Below, one piece after another: positions 56,305-64,000 of a DNA stretch of 64,000 nt. Below the pieces are notes generated by a model, which saw only the letters and a program-made list of their open reading frames with translations, did not search any database and was not told where the DNA came from. The stretch comes from Gautieria morchelliformis (Eukaryota > Basidiomycota > Agaricomycetes > Gomphales > Gomphaceae). The position numbers were made by a program, and so were the translations under genes. Position 1 is the first letter of the stretch. Every line of letters begins with the position of its first letter. The DNA is taken from assembly GCA_015179125.1 (NCBI GenBank), contig WHVA01000001.1, positions 666,390-730,389 on the forward strand, given 5' to 3'.

Positions 56305-59300
56305 CTATTCAAACTCGACTTCCGGTTCCACGAAAACAGTCCTGGCAAAGTCCCCACTGCGGTCAACAATTCCCCATTCATTCCCGCGCTTGACTTGTCC
56401 AACTACGCATTCGACCGTACGCAAATCCACAACAACAGGGACGGTGGTCTCCGAATACGTGGTCAGCTCGTGAGTCGCATCTTTTCCTCCTGTTGAACAT
56501 GGCTGGATGACTGCTAAAAGATATCGACGGGGCTCCTCGAGGTCGAGTGTACGCGACTGCGGCATGACGACATCGATGATGCAATGTAGCTGTCCATAAA
56601 ATATTTGCCGAACATGTGCTGGCAAATTTTGGCCATGGCGATTGTTAGCCACCATCAATGTATACTGTAAAAATATGATGAGCCATAAAATTTTCTCCTG
56701 ATTTAGAAATCATGCAGTACTCACACGGACAAATGATGAATCACGGCTGATACGAGCCTGAGCTTCACTTATGGCACAACTGGCTCGAATCTTGTCGCCA
56801 TCATTAGTAATACGAACTTTTCCCCATCTCGTCATAATTGAAGGTAGTTCGGTGAGGATGACATTGGCCAGGCAGTTGAACAGCTGCACGAAGTATAAAG
56901 CGATTCTTCGGCGAAGGTCCGGATCTGGCTGAAAAGCAAGGTTACGAGGTGAACGAAGGACTGTATTAGGAACTAAGAGGCCCCAATGTGTTAGCGGCAT
57001 GCAAAAGGGGTGTCATATCAAAGTACGCACATTCTGGGTAGACATGCTCCATCGCGCTCACAGCTCCTTCTATGGCCTCCGGCGTCAGCATCTCATCAAC
57101 TTGCGTATATAAGACCTTGAGCTGGGAGAGCTGCGCTGCACGTGTGACATACACCGACAGTGTGGCATAAGGGTGAAGCCGTGAGGTCACGCGCGATCCC
57201 AGTTTGCCGCAATATCGTTCCATTGGGAACGCCCAAGTCGTCCATGCAGGGCCACAAAGACGTATGTAGTCGGGAACATGCAGGAGCGCATGAATATTGA
57301 AAGTACATGCAGGGAGATTCTTTTGTTCATAACGGTAATACCACCTGCCAGCCACGGTTGCTTCAGAACACGAACTGAGTACAAAAATTCATAACGCACC
57401 TTTCATATTGTTGGACCCACTTTACGATAGATTTATGTAGTTTTTGCAATGCTTCCTCAGTTATGGCGAACTGAAGACACGTCTTGATGATGCTGACAAG
57501 ATCGCAAAAGTGATCGTAATATTTGGGGTTGGGGAACCGATTCCGTAAGAGGATGGGGCCTAAATACTGCACCCAGAATGACCAGAATTCTGCTTTATAT
57601 TTGGAGTTGGTGATGTCGGGCATGGCGCCAACGAAATCGGAGGGCATCATCTTGTAAGCCTCGGCGGTTTCATGGCCTATTTGCTCCATATATGTGGTGC
57701 TAGGCGGTATCCTGGGTCAGCAGGTTCAATGTTCTTGAAGCGGCCCGATCCTGTCCAGTGCTCTTTTAGTAATGGACAGATATTTTCGAAAAAAAGATGC
57801 ATTATGTCATGTGGAAAAGAATCCGGCAGACTGAGTGACTTGAGGCGCAAAAAGCCGAGACAATCGGTTGATTCCGTAGTGCATTCCAAGCCTGTCACGA
57901 CGAGTCGGTTCAGCAGACAATATTTCAGTGAGATGTGTGACGTGGTTGTTGTGTGTGCGGACAGGCAAGTTGTTAGGGTCCCACCCATCATCCCTGCGCT
58001 GTCCTGGTCGTCGTGGCGCCTGTAATGCAGGATAGTAGGTGGAGCTTGGTTTCTTCCCTGGCCGTTGGATCTCATCGCGTTCGCCTCGGATCAGACAGAA
58101 GCGGCATGGGCAATAGGCAGTATGCCCTCTCAAGCATAGTAGCTTGGACATAGCAGGCAGATCACCTGAAAATAAAATGAGATACGCGTGTAAATTGAAA
58201 TTCTCGTTGGTTGCAGCATCATATGTGCATATACCACGAGCAAGTCGTTCGAGTTCCTTGATCAGAGGCACTAAGAATGAGTCCAGGCACTTGGGGCCAT
58301 TGGGACCAGGGATAACCATGACAGGAAGCAGATTGTCGAATTGGGTGCGAACCTCTGATGTGATGTTGTAATTTGTTAATAATACTGGCCAGGCCGAGTT
58401 ACTCTTCTTTCTTCCTAGGGCTGGTCTAATAGCAAACACCTATGAATAGTTTGTGAGTATAAACTATCCTATTTAATTGATAAATACCTGAAACCCATCG
58501 GTCGACCCCCCGAGCGCAATATCACGAGGATCGGAGAAGTATTTATGGCCGAGTGTTTCACCTTGTACTTCGACATGTTGATCCAGGAGACTGCGATAAT
58601 GGGATCCATCAAAGACATCGCTGTATTCCCCAGGCGTGTGAGTGTATTGACTTCTATATTTGAGCCGTTCGATCATCGAGCGGCCTTCATACCACCCCTG
58701 CAGGCGAGGGATGATCGGCAGATAAGGGAGCCGTGCAATCGGTTTGTCATTGGCATGGTAGCGAGGGTTACCACAGATTGAGCAATATGTGTCAGCTCGG
58801 AAGGAATCCACATATAGAAGGCAGGAATTATCACACATGTCGTAGAATTCAGGCTTGATGCCTGAAAGAAACTCAATTCGCTGGTACATTAGATATTCAG
58901 TGTCGAGGTTGAGTTTGCGTCGAAAGAACATGCGCATGTTGTTATATGTAGACCGAGGGAGCCCTGAACCCGACATGCGCAGGGAAAATGCGCAGATGTT
59001 ATCTAGGTCACCATCAGTTAACAGATCTCCACCTGTGGTTGAAGGAAGGTTGTTAGGTACATAATATGTTATATAAATCGAAAATGCAGACGTATGGCAT
59101 GCAACTGTGCTCTCCACTCTTCTCCATAGCGTTCTTGGAGGACACGAACGAGGTCTTCATTGGTGATTTCATCTCGTTCCTCATCTTCAACCTCCTCGAC
59201 TTCGGCCTCTTCCTCGAGTCCTTCATTCTCATTGAGATTTGGGAAAAATTCTTCTTCCTCCACTAAGCTTAAGGACTCGGACGGTGCATCAGATAAAAGA

Positions 59301-59533
59301 TCGTCGAGTATTGTATTGTGCATGATGACATCATTGCCACCCTCGTCGTCGGCAAACTGACCGAGATCTTGATCAGGGTCCAGCTTATCGTGCCTGGTGT
59401 CGGGCGCACTGTCTGAATCCGATGATGAGAGCGCTCGTGCTTTTTTTAGCAGCTCTCGATGTCGTTGACATTGCTTTGCACTAAGCGGTTTCGTGCAGGA
59501 TGGGATACATAGACAAGGGTTCTTTGGGGGCAT
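56305..59533 (-). CDS. tnp2: CACTA transposase, Tnp2 family
   Basis: Minus strand, several exons separated by short introns. Start ATG at 59533 (MPPKNPCLCIPSCTKPLSAK). After an acidic N-terminal part (about 59400-59090) come RMSGSGLPRSTYNNMR, a zinc-ribbon-like CSICGNPRYH (about 58770-58800), DIALGGSTDGFQVF (about 58490-58530), SAWPVLLTNYNITSEVRTQF and LPVMVIPGPNGPKCLDSFLV (58380-58260), and CPCRFCLIRG (about 58100). DSFPHDIMHLFFENICPLL (about 57780-57830) and the ALLHVPDYIRLCGPAWTTWA region (57220-57290) follow; the frame ends at 56305. These match the Tnp2 transposase family of plant and fungal CACTA elements. All segments found are open without stops inside exons, so the enzyme may be functional; the exact splice sites of every intron were not fixed. 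Confidence 0.85.
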
Positions 59534-59688
59534 GGTGGCATGTGCACACAGTAGCAGAATTTGTGAAGTCATTTCAATGTCCGACACTTGACAAATTAGA
59601 ACTCCTTCCTTCCTCCCACCACCACAAACCACCCTCGTCGCCTTCGATACTTACCCTCGATCACCTCCAACCTGTCATACGTTAGATA
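59534..59688. promoter_or_regulatory. Shared divergent promoter region of the CACTA element
   Basis: 155 bp between the two divergent start codons inside the transposon. No clear TATA box was identified; the assignment rests on position only. Confidence 0.4.
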
Positions 59689-61727
59689 ATGGAGCAAGCA
59701 ACTAAGAAAATGCAGAGTAAGTCTCCATTTTGATGTCCCTGTGATTTCCGCTCAAAACCCCTTTTACATGTACGCTAGAGCTATTCAAATCTATGATCGC
59801 ACAGGGTCTCGATCCCAGTAGTTTATTGAAGTCTATCCCTCAATGTAAGTTGCACTTTCATCGCTCTTTGCCACACATACTTATACTCAACTGGGACTAA
59901 GCATCGGCTGCTCCTTCTGGAACGGATGCCTCGCTTTCTTCTGGCACGATGAGTACGTACCAGGAACCTGAGGAGGATGGAAGTTCTTCTGAGGAAGAAC
60001 TCACTCCACCACCGTCTCACTACTCCTCGGACATCTCCTCCGCGCACACACCCAATGAGGCAACCCACGGTAACCCTGAAGCCACGGACTCAGAATCGGA
60101 GGAAGAGAATGATAGTGACGGCCTCTCGGGTGACGAATACGAAAACAAATCCTCACTTGGTCCCATCGCCTCCATTTCTGATTCCCAGGACGAGGAAGAA
60201 GACATCACACCTGGTCATGCTAAGACCACGGACAGTGGCGACGTCGATGCTACCGATGTCAGCAGCGACGATAACAACATGCCAGCTAGGAAAAAGAAAC
60301 GACAGGAGCTTTATTGCGAATTTACTTGGGCTGAGCTAAGTCACAGTATCGATCCGATCCTTCTAATCCCTAAGCGCGATGGTACAGGAGGGCGTGATTA
60401 TAGCATTAAGGAGATGACTAACACATCTTGTATCCCAGCGTTCAGTGCGTTCTCATTGCGGCAAAAACCTCGATCTCTCTCTCCCAATGCGCAAGCAAGT
60501 AAAGGCCAAAACGGTTTTGGTCGAACTCAAAGTATGTAACCAAATTTTCATATATTGCATACTTCTATTGTGACTGTATCAAGGTATGCGAGGATTTTCC
60601 CTTGCTTAGAAACTTCGCTGGCGGCTGGCCAGTTCACACGCTTATTCAACAATACCTCAAGAACACTACGGAACAGGCTCGAAAATCGGCCTTGCGCCAG
60701 GCTACACGAGCGGCCACCATGCCTGCTGCCAGCAGTACCAACCTCACACATGCTCCTCTCCCAGCTGCCCCTCTTATTTCCACCGCTAAATCCAAGTCCA
60801 AGAAGAAATCCGCAGCGGCTTCTGTCCAGCCGGCTGCCAAGCTTGTTGAGTATTTTTTCTTTTATTTTCGTTGTTACATTACTGATTCACTAGGTCAAGT
60901 CCTCAAAGGCTAACCGAGCCCCGGACAATCGCCAGGCGGCCCCCCCAGTCGTCAGCGATGTCCCCATCACCAAGGTCCGTGTTTTATTTTTATTTTTATT
61001 ATATATATGACTCCTACCTTATGATTGTAGGGGACATCCTCTAGCAAAAGCAAAGTGCGGCCCCATCCCAACTTCGCCGCTGTCGAGAATCATGAGCGAG
61101 ATGTCACGCATGATCTGGAGACGCTGGATCTCGGTACCGCCAGCCAAAGTTCCAAGAGCAAGAAGAAGACCTCCATTGCTGTGGCTGCCAGCATGGCCTC
61201 AAAGAAGGGGGTCTCCGGCGTGAAGAGGAAGAAGCCAGTTGAGGACGACGATGGTCCTGGACCGGTGAGTCTAGCTTGCTTGAGTTTTATATTATTCTTT
61301 TTACTGACGCATAGGCTAGTCTAAACGCTACAAGATGCTCGAGTCAATCCCAGTGGTGCGTGTATATTCTGGCCTAATGAATCTACATATCTAACCAGGT
61401 CCTTCCAGCCGGCCAAGGGCAAGGAAAAGGTTAGCTCACGGCCATTTGTCGCATGGCCGCTCCTGACTCGATTGCAGACCGCTAAGAAAACAAAGGTTGC
61501 CAAGGTATTTTCATCATATGCTCGTATACCCTTGCTCACATGGACTCGGTCAGGGTGCTTCGGATAAAAAATCTTCCTCTACTGCCACTGGAAGCTCCGG
61601 GGTGAGAAAAACAAAACGCCAGGTATGTCTTAAGTATCTCTGCCTTCTCTCTCTATCTCATATTCCCTCTCTCATATTCCCTTCGCAGCTGGTCCCGTCT
61701 GCTAGGGCTCGCGGTGATCACCCCTGA
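59689..61727 (+). CDS. Second gene of the CACTA element, unknown function
   Basis: Start ATG at 59689 (MEQATKKMQ). Short introns (about 59718-59779 and 59845-59908) join the first exons in frame to MSTYQEPEEDGSSSEEELTP at 59949. An acidic Ser/Glu/Asp-rich N-terminus is followed by KKKRQELYCEFTWAELSHSI, GRDYSIKEMTNTSCIPAFSA, DFPLLRNFAGGWPVHTLIQQ (60590-60650) and a long Lys/Ser-rich tail over several small exons (SKSKKKSAAASVQ, KKGVSGVKRKKPVEDDD), ending ARARGDHP at 61727. No known domain. It is divergent from tnp2 with 155 bp between the starts, so they probably share a promoter region. By position it could be an accessory DNA-binding protein, as TnpA is in plant CACTA elements; this is inference. 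Confidence 0.65.
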
Positions 61728-61984
61728 TACATAGCCGTCTTATTACAGTTATTGCTGCGTAAAGTATTCTTTTTATTGTCCCATCGCTGAAATTGCCCCT
61801 GCTGTTATTCATGTTTTCACAGTGCTTGATCCTCTCCCACTCGTCATTTTCGTGTTTGCCTGCATCGTATCGCGTACTCATCTGGTCTGCACCGTTTTCT
61901 GACCCAGTTACTTTTTCATGTATTTCAGAACTACATTTCAGTAGTATAATGCACTGGTTTATCAGTATTTTATAACTGCAATTT

Positions 61985-62175
61985 TAAGTACAAAAAAGGC
62001 AGAAAATCAGTGTAAATTGTTTCTGAAATGGACATTCTCTCTACTAGATTTCGGGGTCGCGCCAATTGACCGGTGTACTTAAATTCAGATACGCGAGCTC
62101 TTAGATTTGGTACCTTCGGTACTGATTTATCGGTACGTAATGTACTTAAGTTAAGTACCCTTTCTTCCTGCAGTG
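61985..62175 (-). repeat. Right terminal and subterminal repeats of the CACTA element
   Basis: Contains AAGTAC / GTACTT words, among them GTACTTAAGTTAAGTACC near 62141-62158, and the inverted end at 62162-62175 that mirrors the left one. Confidence 0.6.
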
Positions 62176-62182
62176 CTGGGAA
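62176..62182. repeat. Flanking duplication of the CACTA element, right copy
   Basis: CTGGGAA directly after the right inverted end. Partner at 55845-55851. Confidence 0.75.
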
Positions 62183-64000
62183 CCTCACCAGAACGACAGT
62201 TTGCGGCCAAACTGGGAGGAATTGGAGGAGTTGAATGACGAAGACAACGGGTCAGTGGATTCTGACACTGGATGGCTGGGTTTTGGGGAGGAGGAGCATG
62301 TTTTGTATGCGAGACTCCTGAAATTTGCCATGGCAAATGGAGATGATCCGAGTGATGAGGATTGGATGCCAGAAGCGTTGAAGAGAAAGAGGAAAGAGGA
62401 TGAAGCGACTAATGGATAAAAAAGGTGAGTTATAAGTTTCTGCCGCACTCAAAAATAGACCAACCTTTGTTGCGCAGCTCGTCCCAAACAATATGTCACA
62501 GGCCCAGATGTCGGCAGTAAATCAGAACATACTCGGCGTCGTTATCGTTCCATGTTAGAGGGTCAGCAAACTCTTGATACTTATGTGATGTGCCTGCCTG
62601 TTGTGGACCGCTCTGAAGCACCTGCCATGGCTCCTATGCAGATTCACCAAGAGTCCCTTACTCCTCCACCACTTTCCTTTGAAGACCTTACTCCTATTGC
62701 AACGTCTCGAAAGCGAAAGGAGAGAAGCACGGAGGATGGAAGTGGCAGCGATGGTGAGGCTGAAGAAGGAGGGGATGCTGGTGGAGAAGGAGGTGAAGGG
62801 GACACAGGTGGAGAAGGAGGCAAAGAAGGAGACAAAGGGGACACAGCTGGAGAAGAAGAGCCATGGGAAGATGAGGTTACGGACATGGTGAGGCCATTGG
62901 TGAATATTCATGGCTGGAAGGACTTGCGAGATCAAGTCAAAGATGATTTGAAAGAAAAGCATGCACATATGCCACTGAAGGACATCAACCAGCTAATGAT
63001 CCTTCGTAATTTTGCCACACTTCAGTTGAAGGGTCATGGCTGGATCACTTCAAGCAGGGAGGTGGCAGCACAGTGGCATGAAAAGCAATGTGGATCCAGC
63101 AAACATTTTGGGTGCCATATCAGAGGTCTTGCACACCATTATCAAGTATTTGAGCAGCTCCCTATTGAATCCATGGGTGGCAGAAAGAACTCATGGTCTC
63201 TATTAAAAGATGAGGCTGTCAAAGTTGCGGCAAGAACATGGCTTACAGAACAGCGCATTGGCTCAATCACCCCTCAGCTCTTCTGCCATCCCTCAACTCA
63301 CAGATTCTCCCCTCCCTGAATATTACCTTGAAGAAACCACTCTGTGAGAGGACTGCACGGAGGTTGTTGGTGAAGCTTGGCTGGACATGCACCATCTTGT
63401 GCGAAAAGGGGTCTATATGGATGGCCATGAGAGGGCTGATGTTGTCAAGTATTAGAATGAGGTTTTCCTCCCAATGATGGAGAAATATGAACAACAGATG
63501 ATTAAATTTGAGGGGCCTGAGCCGAAGTGAGTTGGACCCAAACTTCAGCCAGGTGAAAGGCTTCTCATTGCTGAGTTTCACGATGAGAGCTGCTGTCAAC
63601 AAAATGACTTCAAAGGTTCTACCTGGTATGTATGTATATTTAATTCTTATACTTGAATCTAATCAACCATGTCAGGCTACAGAAGGGTGAACAAATCCTC
63701 CAGAAAAAAGGAAATGGTCGGCTGATTCACATCTTGGACTTCATAGAGGAGGTGAACTGACGGTTGGTTTCTTTCAATGATGACGGCAGCATTTCCTCCA
63801 GTGCATGCAAGGTCATCTTTCCCGGTTCAAATGCAGATCCATACTGGGATTGTGCTCAACTCATTGAGCAAGTGAAATCTTCAGCAATTCCAACATTTGA
63901 AGCGGCACACCCTGGCTGTCAAGCCCTTTTTATATTTGATCAGTCATCTGCACATGCAGCACTGCCACCAGATGCACTCAAGGCATTTGAAATGAATAAA

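Larger units (their letters stand above)
55852..62175 (-). mobile_element. CACTA (EnSpm-type) DNA transposon with Tnp2 transposase
   Basis: 6324 bp. The left end reads CACTGTAGGAAGAA and the right end, reverse-complemented, CACTGCAGGAAGAA; both continue into AAGTAC/GTACTT-rich subterminal sequence (55870-55980 and 61985-62160). CTGGGAA lies directly outside each end (55845-55851 and 62176-62182). The interrupted DDE frame closes exactly on removal, which confirms the borders. It contains a Tnp2 gene on the minus strand and a second gene on the plus strand, divergent from a shared region near 59533-59689. Confidence 0.88.
55350..64000 (+). mobile_element. DDE transposon (Tc1/mariner-pogo-like), split by the CACTA element
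   Basis: A likely left end is at TA followed by CAGTCGCGGACAACC (55348-55364). The coding region starts before 55740, is interrupted at 55851 by the CACTA insertion, resumes at 62183 and continues to the window end. The right end is outside the window. The 55430-55740 stretch is AT-rich leader without a gene. Confidence 0.65.
55740..64000 (+). pseudogene. DDE-superfamily transposase, interrupted and decayed
   Basis: The N-terminal exon piece (about 55740-55851) ends STEEDDPAWE. After the CACTA element the frame continues as PHQNDSLRPNWEELEELNDE, then an intron near 62420-62478, ARPKQYVTGPDVGSKSEHTR, an acidic linker (62700-62880), a helical region and LKKPLCERTARRLLVKLGWT (63330-63390). Catalytic-type Asp residues are at 63582-63584 (EFHDES) and 63938-63940 (FDQSSAHA); the third acidic residue would be beyond the window. 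Decay: an in-frame TAA near 62417, frameshifts around 63270 and 63400, and a TGA at 63758-63760. It resembles the many DDE transposases I recall from Agaricomycete genomes. Without catalytic activity it could move only in trans. Confidence 0.78.

Noticed and set aside
62700-62890. Acidic Gly/Glu repeat as a separate low-complexity gene
   Set aside because: It is in frame with the DDE transposase and forms its acidic linker.

Overview
The window looks like nuclear DNA of a filamentous basidiomycete, most likely an Agaricomycete. Its genes are split by many introns of about 45-65 bp with GT..AG ends. It holds Ty3/Gypsy elements (one with a chromodomain integrase), a Tnp2-type CACTA transposon, a Ppo-type fatty acid oxygenase and a probably GPI-anchored GH13 alpha-amylase. 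This assignment is inferred from gene structure and families; no species is claimed.

Layout. 1-11640 is a nest of retroelements. Element A (+, chromovirus type, ending in a 700-bp LTR at 5048-5747) sits inside the RNase H region of element B (-, Gypsy, 5748 to about 10250). A 1031-bp solo-LTR-like insertion C (8133-9163) sits inside B gag. B itself lies against a third Gypsy fragment, D (-, about 10250-11640). 12177-18673 holds two intact-looking host genes, a hemerythrin-domain protein and a Ppo fatty acid dioxygenase/P450-like fusion. 18674-21274 has no gene I can name. 21275-22680 is one arm of a large inverted repeat. 22642-25019 is an alpha-amylase (-). 28070-29548 is a membrane-anchored cupredoxin-like protein (+). 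30338-32277 is a coiled-coil protein (+).

From about 34040 to 55300 the DNA is a partial triplication of a 5-8 kb block. Each copy carries, complete or decayed, a minus-strand gene for a proline-rich protein, followed by spacer DNA with tandem units that contain an intron-like segment. The copies have picked up fragments of neighbouring genes, including the last exon of the alpha-amylase. Copy 2 is split by an unusual 2.6-kb LTR-bounded element (45789-48394) built almost wholly of consecutive hairpins. Within it, a 159-bp tandem repeat keeps its stems paired through compensatory substitutions. I consider this the most novel object in the window.

55350-64000 is a decayed DDE transposon (+) split by a complete-looking 6.3-kb CACTA element (55852-62175) with matching terminal inverted repeats, a 7-bp flanking duplication, a Tnp2 transposase gene (-) and a second gene of unknown function (+). 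Removing the CACTA element and one copy of the duplication leaves the interrupted transposase reading frame continuous.

The host genes (oxylipin-type oxygenase, di-iron hemerythrin, starch-degrading amylase, surface cupredoxin-like protein) do not form an obvious pathway. They look like islands in a repeat-rich, possibly subtelomeric, region.
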